Assembly (NCBI GenBank): GCA_046596415.1
Contig: JBKJML010000091.1
Span: 1 to 8,491, forward strand
Length of the DNA stretch: 8,491 nucleotides
Reading direction: 5' to 3'
DNA from: JBKJML01 sp046596415
Lineage (GTDB): Bacteria; Actinomycetota; Thermoleophilia; Gaiellales; Gaiellaceae
In this document: positions 1 to 6,819 of the stretch, in pieces
Position numbering within the stretch: the first letter of the stretch is position 1
Layout: each line of letters starts with the position of its first letter
Position numbers and translations under genes: made by a program
Notes under the pieces: generated by a model
What the model was told of the DNA's origin: nothing
Database searches by the model: none
What the model saw: only the letters and a program-made list of their open reading frames with translations

Positions 1-1
1 C

Positions 2-27
2 TGGGCTAGCGATTTCAAACTAGCCCA
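2..27. repeat. 8-bp inverted repeat (hairpin) at the usp break
   Basis: TGGGCTAG (2-9) is perfectly complementary to CTAGCCCA (20-27), with a 10-base AT-rich spacer (10-19). It spans the point where the Usp-like frame stops. No T-run follows on the plus strand, and the minus-strand continuation lies outside the window, so a terminator role is unproven. It could equally be a scar of rearrangement. Confidence 0.4.
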
Positions 28-62
28 CTGCCGTCGTATCCGACGACGATCCTGTTCATCAT
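18..62 (-). pseudogene. Universal stress protein (UspA-like) N-terminal remnant
   Basis: A short minus-strand frame starting at ATG 62-60 (or ATG 59-57) reads MMNRIVVGYDGSGLV and then meets TGA at 17-15. The first twelve residues match the classic start of UspA-family proteins, a beta strand followed by G-(Y/V)-D-G-S, whose Asp contacts ATP in nucleotide-binding members. A full Usp domain is about 140 residues, so only the first strand is present here. A moderate purine-rich ribosome site (GGTGGGAAG, minus strand, about 80-72) precedes the ATG. The start lies 61 bases past the stop of the upstream exporter gene on the same strand, so it would have been a downstream operon member. The break lies inside an inverted repeat (2-27). 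Sequence left of the window could show whether the gene resumes in another frame. The match is short, so confidence is moderate. Confidence 0.45.
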
Positions 63-102
63 GTCGCCGTTCTTCCCACCGCAAGACGCGTGCCAAAGGC
101 GG

Positions 103-127
103 CTAGAGGCTTCACACAACCCTCTAG
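103..127 (-). terminator. Hairpin over the stop codon of the exporter operon
   Basis: CTAGAGG (103-109) pairs perfectly with CCTCTAG (121-127) around an 11-base loop. On the minus strand the stem starts at the TAG stop of the 124-1929 gene. Only a short TTT follows, so it is a weak candidate for an intrinsic terminator. It could also act as a 3'-end stabilising stem between the exporter and the Usp-like start. Confidence 0.3.
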
Positions 128-1929
128 GCCACGCGCTCGGCCCAGTCGCCGTAAAGGCCCGTGTAGGCCCCGCCTCGCGCCATCAGCTCCGCGTGTGTCC
201 CCTTCTCCACGATCTGCCCGTCGGCGAGGACAACGATCAGATCTGCACCCTGGATCGTCGACAGCCGGTGGGCGATCACGAACGCAGTTCGCCCGAGGAG
301 CAGACGGTGGAGCGCGCTTTCGATCACACGCTCGGTGCCGATGTCGACCGATGAGGTGGCCTCGTCGAGGATCAGGATTCGTGGGTCGGCGAGCAGCGCC
401 CGGGCGAAGGCAAGCAGCTGCCTCTGCCCCAGTGAGAGTCTAAATCCCCGCTCGCCGAGTTGTGTGTCATACCCGTTCTCGAGCTCACGAATCCAGCCGT
501 CGGCACCGACCGCAGCAGCTACCTGTTCGACTTCCTCCCTCGCCGCGTCCGGCCGGGCGAAGGCGATGTTCTCGGCCACGGTGCCGGCAAACAGGAACCC
601 TTCCTGCGGCACGACGCCGAGCTGGCGCCGCAGCGACTTCTGCTCCACCTCGCGCAGATCGTGCCCGTCGATCGTGATCCGGCCCTCACGGACGTCGTAG
701 AAGCGGGCGATCAGCTTGGCGATCGTCGACTTGCCGGCGCCGGTCTGGCCGACGAGCGCCACCGACGTTCCGGCGGGAACGTCGAGGTCGATGCCGTGCA
801 GCACATCGGGCAGCGACCCATACCCAAACCGGACACCGTCGAAGCGGACGTTCCCGTCGATCCGCGGCAGCGCGAATGCGGCGGGTGCGTCCACGATCTC
901 GGGCTCCTCGTCGAGCACTTCGATGATCTTGTCGAGCGCCGCGGTCGCCGAGAGGAACGTGTTGTAGAGCTGCGACAGCTGCTGCACCGGATCAAAGAAG
1001 TTCGCCAGGTACAGGAAGAACGCGAGCAGCGTCCCGATCGAGACCTGGTCGTTGACGAGCAGGTAGCCGCCGTAGCCGAGCACGATCGCGGTCGCGAGGG
1101 AGGCGAGGAAGTCGACGACGGGGAAGTAGAGGCCGTTGAGCACGATCGTCTCGTAGTTCGCGTCGCGGTAGAGGCTGTTGATGCCGCGGAAGCTCGCCTG
1201 GTTCCTGGGCTCGCGCGCATAGGACTGGACGACGCGCATGCCGGCGATATCCTCTGCGAGCGTCGCGGTGACGAGGCCGATGCGCTCGCGCACCCGGCGG
1301 TAGGCGCGGTTCGAGCGGATGCGGAACCAGATCGTGGCGAGCGCCATCAGCGGCAAGACCGAGAGCGTCGCGAGCGCGAGACGCCAGTCGAGCACGAACA
1401 GCACGACGGCCGTGCCGACGAGGAGCATGAGGTTCTGCACGAGCGATGTGACGCCGTCGGTGATGAGCGTGTCCAGTGCCTCGACGTCGTTCGTGATGCG
1501 GCTGACGATCACCCCCGTGCGATTGCGCTCGAAGTAGCCGAGCGAGAGCCGCTGCAGATGCGCAAAGAGCCGGATCCTCAGGTCTGCGAGTGCCCGTTCG
1601 CCGACCCAACCGGTCAGGTACGTCTGGAGCGAGGAGAGACCGAAAGCGACGAGCCCGGTCGCGACGAACGCGACGACGATCCACGCGAGGGTCTGCAGGT
1701 CGCCCGTCTTGATGCCCTGGTCGACCGCGAGCTTGGCGAGAAGCGGAGGTACCAGCGCGACGAGCGTGAAGGCAAACAGAGACACGATCGCGCCCGCTGT
1801 GCGTGCGCGGTAGGGCAGCGCAAGCCCGACGAGGGTGGCGATGCGGCGCCGCGTCTGTCGCCACGTCCAGTCGCCGACCGTGCCGCCCCGCTCCTCCGAG
1901 AGATGGGCGCCCGCCTGCCAGACCTTCAC
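124..1929 (-). CDS. ABC exporter half-transporter, heterodimer subunit with the catalytic Walker B Glu
   Basis: This 601-residue protein fuses a six-helix type IV exporter membrane domain (about 28-330) to an ATPase domain (about 360-595), the normal length for the MsbA/TM288 class. Visible motifs are Walker A GQTGAGKST (394-402), Q-loop Gln442, Walker B LILDE with catalytic Glu523, D-loop SSVD and H-loop His554. The signature is LSLGQ (498-502) instead of LSGGQ, the kind of defect seen in one partner of heterodimeric exporters such as TM287/288. It starts at GTG 1929, overlapping the stop of the upstream partner as GTGA, which suggests translational coupling and a joint complex in the cytoplasmic membrane. 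The likely role is ATP-driven export of a lipid, drug or other hydrophobic compound. The substrate cannot be read from the sequence, so no gene name is given. The gene looks intact. Confidence 0.93.
   Translation of the reverse strand: MKVWQAGAHLSEERGGTVGDWTWRQTRRRIATLVGLALPYRARTAGAIVSLFAFTLVALVPPLLAKLAVDQGIKTGDLQTLAWIVVAFVATGLVAFGLSSLQTYLTGWVGERALADLRIRLFAHLQRLSLGYFERNRTGVIVSRITNDVEALDTLITDGVTSLVQNLMLLVGTAVVLFVLDWRLALATLSVLPLMALATIWFRIRSNRAYRRVRERIGLVTATLAEDIAGMRVVQSYAREPRNQASFRGINSLYRDANYETIVLNGLYFPVVDFLASLATAIVLGYGGYLLVNDQVSIGTLLAFFLYLANFFDPVQQLSQLYNTFLSATAALDKIIEVLDEEPEIVDAPAAFALPRIDGNVRFDGVRFGYGSLPDVLHGIDLDVPAGTSVALVGQTGAGKSTIAKLIARFYDVREGRITIDGHDLREVEQKSLRRQLGVVPQEGFLFAGTVAENIAFARPDAAREEVEQVAAAVGADGWIRELENGYDTQLGERGFRLSLGQRQLLAFARALLADPRILILDEATSSVDIGTERVIESALHRLLLGRTAFVIAHRLSTIQGADLIVVLADGQIVEKGTHAELMARGGAYTGLYGDWAERVA
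1926..1929 (-). other. GTGA stop/start overlap coupling the two exporter genes
   Basis: On the minus strand the GTG start of the downstream subunit (1929-1927) shares two bases with the TGA stop of the upstream subunit (1928-1926). No ideal ribosome site sits just ahead, so reinitiation after termination is the likely way the second subunit is made in a matched amount. Confidence 0.8.
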
Positions 1930-3716
1930 GCGGACACCCCGATCTCCTGGAGCAGCCCGTAGTCATGGATCTCGCGGTAGACCGGGCTCGTCTCGAGGAG
2001 CTCGCTCTCCGTGCCCCGCGCGACGATGCGACCGTGCTCCAGCACGATGACAGTGTCGGCGAGCGCGATCGTCGAGAGTCGGTGCGCGATCACGATCGTC
2101 GTTCGACCCCGCATCGCTTCGGTGAGGCCCGCACGAATCAGCGACTCCGTGGTCGCATCGACGGAGGCGGTCGCGTCGTCGAGGATGAGGATCCGCGGGT
2201 CGATCACGAGCGCACGGGCGATCGCAAGCCGCTGCCGCTGGCCGCCGGAGAGCGTCACCCCCCGCTCGCCGATCACCGTGTCGTAGCCGTCGGGAAGCTG
2301 CTCGATGAAGGGGTGGGCTTGCGCAGCACGCGCGGCCGCCTCGACGAGCTCCTGCGTCACATCGGGCACACCGAAGGCGATGTTGTCGCGGACGCTCGCG
2401 GAGAAGAGGAACGGATCCTGTGAGATGACCCCGACCTCGCGCCGTAGCGACCGCCTCGTGACGTCGCGCACGTCGGCACCGTCGATGAGCACGCTCCCGG
2501 CGCTCACGTCGTAGAAGCGTGGCACGAGCGAGGCAAGCGTCGTCTTGCCCGAACCGGAGGCGCCGATCAGGGCAATCGTGGTTCCGGCCTCGATCTCGAG
2601 ATCGATTCCCTCGAGCACGAGCCGGCCCGGGTCGTAGCCGAAGTCGATGCCGGCGAAGACGACGCGGCCGGGGCCTGCAGGCAACTCACCGGCACCGGAT
2701 CCATCCGCGACTTCCTCGGGCTCGTCGATCACCTCGAAGAACCGCTCTCCCGAGGCGGTGGCGCGCTGCGCCTGGCCGATCCACAGACCGAGGCTGCGCA
2801 GCGGTACGACGAGCATCGTGAGGAGAAGGTTGAAGGCGAAGAAGCCGCCGATTGTGAGATCGCCCTGAACGACGAAGTGACCCGCCGCAAGAAGCACGCC
2901 CGCCTGCGCGAGCGTCGGCAGAAACGTGAGCAACGGCACGTACAGGGAGCGCTGGGTGTTCGCGCGCACGGCCGCTTCGAAGACGCCGTCGGACGCGCGC
3001 CGAAACTGCTCCTCTACCTGCCCCTCCTGGGCGAACGACTTGACGACGTGAATGCCCACGATCGACTCCTCTGCAACCGTCGCGACGTCCCCGAGCTTCT
3101 GCTGCACGTCGCGTAGGACGGGGTGGGAGACGTGGCTGTAGCGATACGCGACGCCGACGAGCAGCGGCGTGATTGCCAGGGCGAGTAGCGCGAGGCGCCA
3201 CTCGTAGAAGAAGAGGACGGCGGTGACGGAGCCGATCGTGATCACGTGCTGGGCGAAGAAGATGAGGCCGTAGCCGAGGAAGAAGCGGATCGTCTGGAGG
3301 TCGACGGTCGCCCGCGACATCAGCTGTCCGGTCTGGTGCCGGTCGTAGTAGCCGAACGAGAGGCGCAGCAGACGCGCGTAGAGGGCGTCACGCATGTCCC
3401 ATTCGACGGCGAGGGCCTGCTTGCCGGAGATGAACCTGCGACCGAGCATCAGAACCGCCCTGAGCAGGCCGACGGCGAGGATCGCGCCGATCAGGAGGGC
3501 GAGCTGATGGCCGTCCTGCCCGCCGCGGAGCTCGTCGATGACGAACCCCGTCAGCACGAGGACCGCGATCGCGGCAGCCTGCGAGAGGATCGCGAGAACC
3601 GTCGAGATGGCGAGAGACGACCGGTACGGCCGCAGGAATTGCAGCAGGCGGACGAAGGTGCGGGCGTTCGAAGGGGCGATTAGATCATGGTAGGCGCACC
3701 TCACATCCTGCTTCAC
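1926..3716 (-). CDS. ABC exporter half-transporter, heterodimer subunit with degenerate Walker B (LILDD)
   Basis: This is a 596-residue half-transporter with a membrane domain at about 25-325 and an ATPase domain at about 350-590. Motifs are Walker A GASGSGKTT (385-393), Q-loop Gln433, intact signature LSGGQ (489-493) and H-loop His545. Walker B reads LILDD, with Asp514 where the catalytic Glu should be. That change marks the regulatory, poorly hydrolysing site in heterodimeric exporters (TM287, BmrC and LmrC types), and its partner is the next gene, overlapping by GTGA. Subunits of this kind gate export asymmetrically: one site binds ATP stably and the other turns over. The only usable starts are GTG 3716 or GTG four codons later, and no strong ribosome site is visible. 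The first 20 or so residues resemble nothing typical and abut a disrupted mrp gene, so the natural N-terminus or promoter may have been altered. Confidence 0.92.
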   Translation of the reverse strand: MKQDVRCAYHDLIAPSNARTFVRLLQFLRPYRSSLAISTVLAILSQAAAIAVLVLTGFVIDELRGGQDGHQLALLIGAILAVGLLRAVLMLGRRFISGKQALAVEWDMRDALYARLLRLSFGYYDRHQTGQLMSRATVDLQTIRFFLGYGLIFFAQHVITIGSVTAVLFFYEWRLALLALAITPLLVGVAYRYSHVSHPVLRDVQQKLGDVATVAEESIVGIHVVKSFAQEGQVEEQFRRASDGVFEAAVRANTQRSLYVPLLTFLPTLAQAGVLLAAGHFVVQGDLTIGGFFAFNLLLTMLVVPLRSLGLWIGQAQRATASGERFFEVIDEPEEVADGSGAGELPAGPGRVVFAGIDFGYDPGRLVLEGIDLEIEAGTTIALIGASGSGKTTLASLVPRFYDVSAGSVLIDGADVRDVTRRSLRREVGVISQDPFLFSASVRDNIAFGVPDVTQELVEAAARAAQAHPFIEQLPDGYDTVIGERGVTLSGGQRQRLAIARALVIDPRILILDDATASVDATTESLIRAGLTEAMRGRTTIVIAHRLSTIALADTVIVLEHGRIVARGTESELLETSPVYREIHDYGLLQEIGVSA

Positions 3717-3743
3717 TCCGATGGAGCGCCGAGTTCCAGGAAG

Positions 3744-4438
3744 GTGACGTCCTCGCCACCGAGACCAGTGCTCTCGTCTAACGTGGCCGAAAAGGCCATC
3801 TTCAGTTCACCAAGCTCCGCACCCCGGTCCTCGGGTTGGTCGAGAACATGAGCGGCTTCGAGTGCCGCCACTGCGGCCACCGTGAGGAGATCTTCGGCAG
3901 CGGCGGCGCCCGGCGGTTCGCGGCGGCGAGCGGGGTCCCCTTCTTGGGCGAGATCCCCCTCTCCACGGATATTCGCACGACCTCAGACGAGGGAACCCCC
4001 ATCGTCCAGTCCATGCCCGAGTCGCTGAGTGCCCGCGCCTTCCTTCGGGTCGCCGAGAACCTCGCGGCGCAGGTCAGCACCCTCAACATGGGTGGAGCCT
4101 CCAGCGATCGACCGGAGATCGCGGAGATCACGCAGCCATCCGAGAACGAGGTGCAGATTCTCTGGCAGGACGGGCACGAGAGCATCTACACCGGCTATGC
4201 CCTGCACGTGGGCTGTAGGTGCGCGCTCTGCGCCGACGAGATCTCAGGGAACACGCGGCTTCGCGAGGAATCGATCAGCAAGGATGTCCGGCCGCTCTCG
4301 ATCGACCCGGTGGGCCGGTATGCGATCCGCTTCCACTGGAGCGACGGGCACTCGACCGGCATCTACACGTTCGAGCATCTGCGGGAGCTATGCCCCTGCC
4401 CGATCTGCGCGGACAATGCCGAAGCACGAGCACGATAG
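3744..4438 (+). pseudogene. mrp: C-terminal remnant of Mrp/ApbC Fe-S carrier ATPase fused to a DUF971 domain, frameshifted
   Basis: From 3806 one frame runs to TAG 4438; its first possible starts are TTG 3836 and ATG 3848. It reads PVLGLVENMSGF, then CRHCG with the CxxC that in Mrp/NBP35 proteins binds a bridging Fe-S cluster, then FGSGG and PFLGEIPL, all typical of the Mrp C-terminus. Residues about 94-195 (from TTG) are a DUF971 domain with DPVGRYAIRFHWSDGH and IYTFEHLREL. Upstream, in another frame, 3783-3803 encodes VAEKAIF, also Mrp-like. Joining the two frames needs one base near 3804, where AG stands for an expected ATG. The P-loop half of the ATPase, about 200 residues, is missing, and the exporter gene lies there on the opposite strand. 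It cannot work as a normal Fe-S carrier. A short CxxC plus DUF971 protein could still be made from 3836. Confidence 0.8.
3804..3805 (+). other. Likely one-base deletion (frameshift) in the mrp remnant
   Basis: Codons GCC GAA AAG GCC ATC TTC (3786-3803) give AEKAIF, and TTC ACC AAG from 3806 continues the Mrp sequence in a different frame. Two bases (AG) stand between them. A codon such as ATG would restore one continuous Mrp reading. Further upstream (3744-3782) the match is poorer and suggests more small indels. This could be true decay or sequencing error. Confidence 0.55.
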
Positions 4439-4530
4439 AAGAACCCGTGGAAGCCGGGAATCCAACTTCAGGCGTGTTAGGGAGGTCGGACGCGGCCTCG
4501 CCGCCGTCTGCCAGCGAAAGCTGGTCGACG
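4439..4530 (+). promoter_or_regulatory. lipA leader: orphan Shine-Dalgarno and a GAAA-tetraloop hairpin
   Basis: The 92 bases between the mrp remnant and lipA hold a strong Shine-Dalgarno-like run, AGGGAGGTC at 4479-4487, with no start codon at the right distance. A 5-bp hairpin follows, CCAGC (4511-4515) and GCTGG (4520-4524) closed by the stable GNRA tetraloop GAAA. It ends six bases before the lipA ATG. No good ribosome site lies next to that ATG. The hairpin may bring the distant site closer or tune translation, but that is inference. No clear -10/-35 pair is visible. Confidence 0.3.
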
Positions 4531-5457
4531 ATGCCACGCATTAAGTCGCTGCCCGTCGCCGAGCGGCCGCGCCGGCCCGAGTGGATGAAGGTCCGCGCGC
4601 CGAGCGCGGACTCTCGCTACCTCGACGTCAAGAAGCTGATCCACGGCGCGTCGCTGCACACGATCTGCGAGGAGGCACGCTGCCCCAACATCGCCGAGTG
4701 CTGGGGCCGCGGCACGGCGACCTTCCAGATCCTCGGCGACACCTGCACCCGCGCCTGCCGCTACTGCTACGTCCACTCCGGCACGCCCGACGGCCCGCCC
4801 GACCCGCTCGAGCCGCTGCGGCTCGCGCAGACCGCGAAGCAGATGGGCCTCAAGCACGTCGTCGTCACCTCGGTCGACCGCGACGACCTGCCCGACAGGG
4901 GCGCCGGCCACTTCGCGGCCACGATCCGCGCGCTCAAGCGCTACCTGCCGGACGCGAGCGTCGAGGTGCTGACGCCCGACTTCCTCGGCGTCGAGGAGGA
5001 CGCGCTCGCGACCGTGCTCGCGGCGCGGCCGGAGGTCTTCAACCACAACATCGAGACCGTGCGCCGGCTCCACCGCCGCATGCGCGGCGCCAAGGCCTCC
5101 TACGACAAGGCGCTCTGGCTGCTCCGCCGCGCGAAGGAGCTGGCCGACTACCCCGTGCTGACGAAGTCGGGGATCATCGTCGGCCTCGGCGAGACGAACA
5201 ACGAGGCGGTCGAGACGATGCGCGACCTGCGCGCGCACGGCATCGACGCCGTCACGATCGGCCAGTACCTCCAGCCCTCGGCGAAGCACGCGCCGATCGA
5301 CCGCTGGGTGCATCCCGACGAGTTCCGCTGGCTGCGCGAGCAGGGCGACGCGCTCGGCTTCGGCTCCGTCTTCTCGGGCCCGCTCGTCCGCTCGAGCTAC
5401 CGCGCGGACGAGCAGCTGCACGCGGCCGAGACCCGGAGCGCGGCGGTCGAGCGCTGA
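4531..5457 (+). CDS. lipA: Lipoyl synthase LipA
   Basis: LipA inserts two sulfur atoms into protein-bound octanoyl groups to form the lipoyl cofactor of 2-oxoacid dehydrogenases and the glycine cleavage system. It is a cytoplasmic radical-SAM enzyme (EC 2.8.1.8). The 308-residue length is normal. The auxiliary cluster motif C-x4-C-x5-C is Cys46, Cys51 and Cys57. The radical-SAM motif C-x3-C-x2-C is Cys72, Cys76 and Cys79. The C-terminal RSSY (287-290) supplies the Ser that ligates the auxiliary cluster. SVDRDDL, NHNIETV and KSGIIVGLGE are family hallmarks. ATG 4531 was chosen because MPRIKSLP followed by RPEWMK is the usual start. The frame stays open upstream to 4219, but that part is the mrp remnant in another frame. 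One oddity is DLPDRGAGHF, with Arg123 where the family usually has Gly. No lipB or dehydrogenase gene lies next to it here. Confidence 0.95.
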   Translation: MPRIKSLPVAERPRRPEWMKVRAPSADSRYLDVKKLIHGASLHTICEEARCPNIAECWGRGTATFQILGDTCTRACRYCYVHSGTPDGPPDPLEPLRLAQTAKQMGLKHVVVTSVDRDDLPDRGAGHFAATIRALKRYLPDASVEVLTPDFLGVEEDALATVLAARPEVFNHNIETVRRLHRRMRGAKASYDKALWLLRRAKELADYPVLTKSGIIVGLGETNNEAVETMRDLRAHGIDAVTIGQYLQPSAKHAPIDRWVHPDEFRWLREQGDALGFGSVFSGPLVRSSYRADEQLHAAETRSAAVER

Positions 5458-5488
5458 CCCCATGGAGCGGCTCGGCGGCTCGCAGTAA
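5458..5488 (+). other. lipA-ATPase junction with in-frame stop
   Basis: Four bases after the lipA TGA, ATG 5462 begins MERLGGSQ and ends at TAA 5486-5488. The ATPase frame continues directly after it, in phase. The normal first strand of an ABC ATPase (about 20 residues more) is absent. In another frame the bases just ahead read AVKTVG, which resembles the usual start of such a domain. The stretch looks like a breakpoint or a decayed 5' end. Confidence 0.5.
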
Positions 5489-6103
5489 AAACGGTCGGCA
5501 TTCGACGACGTCGAGTTCTCCCTCGCGCGCGGCGAGACCGTCAGCCTGGTCGGCACTTCCGGCTCCGGCAAGTCCACGCTCCTGGTGCTGCTGGCGGGCC
5601 TGATGCTTCCCGATTCCGGCGCGCTGTGGTTCGACGGCGAGGACGTCGCGTGCATGGACGAGCGATCACGCGCCTCGCTCCGTGCCAGCCGGATCGGTGT
5701 CGTGCTGCAGAACGACAACCTGCTCCCGTTCCTGACGGCGCGCGAGAACGTGGAGCTCGCGATCGAGCTTGCCGGCGGCGACCTCCGCGACGGTCGCGCC
5801 GAGTCGCTGCTCACCGAACTCGGCCTCGGCGATCGCCTGCATGACCTGCCGCGCCGGCTCTCCGGCGGCGAGTCGCAGCGGGCGTCACTGGCGGTAGCTC
5901 TCGCCAACCGCCCGGAGCTGCTGCTGACGGACGAGGTCACCGCCGAGCTGGACTCGGAGAGCGCAGCCTGCGTGCTGGACGTCATGCTCGACGCTGCGCG
6001 AGTGCAGGGGTTGACGGTGTTGATGGTGACCCACAGCGCGGAGCTCGCGGAGCAGACCGACCGCCGGCTGCGGGTCGTCGGAGGGTCGGTGATCGACGGA
6101 TGA
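5489..6103 (+). pseudogene. ABC transporter ATPase (MacB/LolD class), 5'-truncated
   Basis: Read from 5489, the frame encodes about 204 residues of a lone ABC ATPase: Walker A GTSGSGKST (22-30), Q-loop Gln74, signature LSGGE (124-128), Walker B LLLTDE with Glu149, and H-loop His182. The variant DEVTAELD after Walker B, in place of DEPTG, recurs in actinobacterial ATPase pairs of this class. No ATG, GTG or TTG precedes Walker A. The first is GTG 5585, after the P-loop, so a protein started there could not bind ATP normally. An in-frame TAA (5486-5488) separates the frame from ATG 5462. The stop overlaps the start of the next ATPase as ATGA, so the original gene was the first of a tandem ATPase-ATPase-permease operon and would have formed an ATPase heterodimer. 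All motifs remain, so the 5' loss is probably recent or an assembly fault. Confidence 0.8.
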
Positions 6104-6819
6104 GCGGCGCAGCTCGGATCGACGTGAACGCCGTCTGGAAGCACTTCGCGACGTCGGCCGGACCGGTCCGCGCCGTGAACGGCGTCAGTCTCCGCGTCGA
6201 CGCCGGTTGCAGCCTTGCGATCACGGGTCCCAGCGGCTGCGGCAAGTCGACGCTGCTGTCGCTGATCGGCGGCCTCGAAGCCCCTGACGAGGGGCTAGTC
6301 ATCATCGACGGCGACGTCGTCTCGACGATGCCGGAGCGTGAGCGGGCGCGGCTGCGGCGCGAGCGGATCGGGTTCATCTTCCAATGCCACAACCTGCAGC
6401 CGTTCCTCACCGCGGTCGAGAACGTCAGCCTGCCGCTGGCTCTGAGCGGGGAGGTCGAGCGATACGAGCGATCACTCGAGCTGCTCGCTGGGCTCGGGCT
6501 CGCCGGCGCCGCGGACCGCTTCCCCGATCAGCTCTCCGGGGGCGAGCGACAGCGCGTGGCGGTCGCCAGGGCGCTCGTCCACCGGCCGAGCGTGATCCTC
6601 GCCGACGAGCCGACCGGCTCCCTCGACGCCGACAACTCGGTCGCCGTGCTGGACGTGCTCCAAGCCGCGCAGCTGGCGCTCGGCGCGACCCTGATCGTGA
6701 TCACCCACGACCCGACCGTCGCCGAACGGCTGGACAATGAGCTCCGGCTGCGAGATGGCGAGGTGATCGTCCCCGAGCTTGCTGCGGCGCGCCAGGACTG
6801 CGAGGGCGGGCGTGTTTAG
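6100..6819 (+). CDS. ABC transporter ATPase, MacB/LolD class
   Basis: A complete 239-residue soluble ATPase: Walker A GPSGCGKST (43-51), Q-loop Gln95, signature LSGGERQ (145-151), Walker B ILADE with Glu170, the family's DEPTGSLD, and H-loop His203. This belongs to the type VII (MacB, LolCDE, FtsE) group, which drives FtsX-type permeases that move substrates at or across the membrane by mechanical coupling rather than through a membrane pore. ATG 6100 overlaps the stop of the preceding ATPase as ATGA. GGAGGG lies upstream at 6080-6085, rather far (14 bases), so coupling probably matters. Its own TAG overlaps the permease start. It is the only member of this cassette that looks whole. The substrate is unknown; export of a lipoprotein, peptide or antibiotic is possible for the class. 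Confidence 0.9.
   Translation: MSGAARIDVNAVWKHFATSAGPVRAVNGVSLRVDAGCSLAITGPSGCGKSTLLSLIGGLEAPDEGLVIIDGDVVSTMPERERARLRRERIGFIFQCHNLQPFLTAVENVSLPLALSGEVERYERSLELLAGLGLAGAADRFPDQLSGGERQRVAVARALVHRPSVILADEPTGSLDADNSVAVLDVLQAAQLALGATLIVITHDPTVAERLDNELRLRDGEVIVPELAAARQDCEGGRV

Noticed and set aside
2..27. tRNA-like arm
   Set aside because: The stem-loop looks a little like a T-arm, but there is no GTTCGAATC loop, no acceptor or anticodon stem and no CCA end. The region instead reads as the Usp-like start on the minus strand.
460..1962. 500-residue plus-strand open frame
   Set aside because: It lies wholly antisense to the ABC exporter gene, has a charged, low-complexity composition (runs of E, R, D) and shows no recognisable domain. 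It is a shadow of high-GC coding DNA.
3836..4438. Intact stand-alone Fe-S or zinc protein
   Set aside because: The start TTG is weak, and clear Mrp sequence continues upstream in another frame, so a truncated mrp explains the data better. A small product is not excluded.
4419..4544. Small gene starting ATG 4419 between mrp and lipA
   Set aside because: The peptide is Arg-rich, without family features, overlaps both neighbours and has no ribosome site.
4477..6144. 555-residue minus-strand open frame
   Set aside because: It is antisense to lipA and the first ATPase, rich in Arg, Ala, Ser and Val with no motif. Those genes have clear catalytic motifs on the plus strand.
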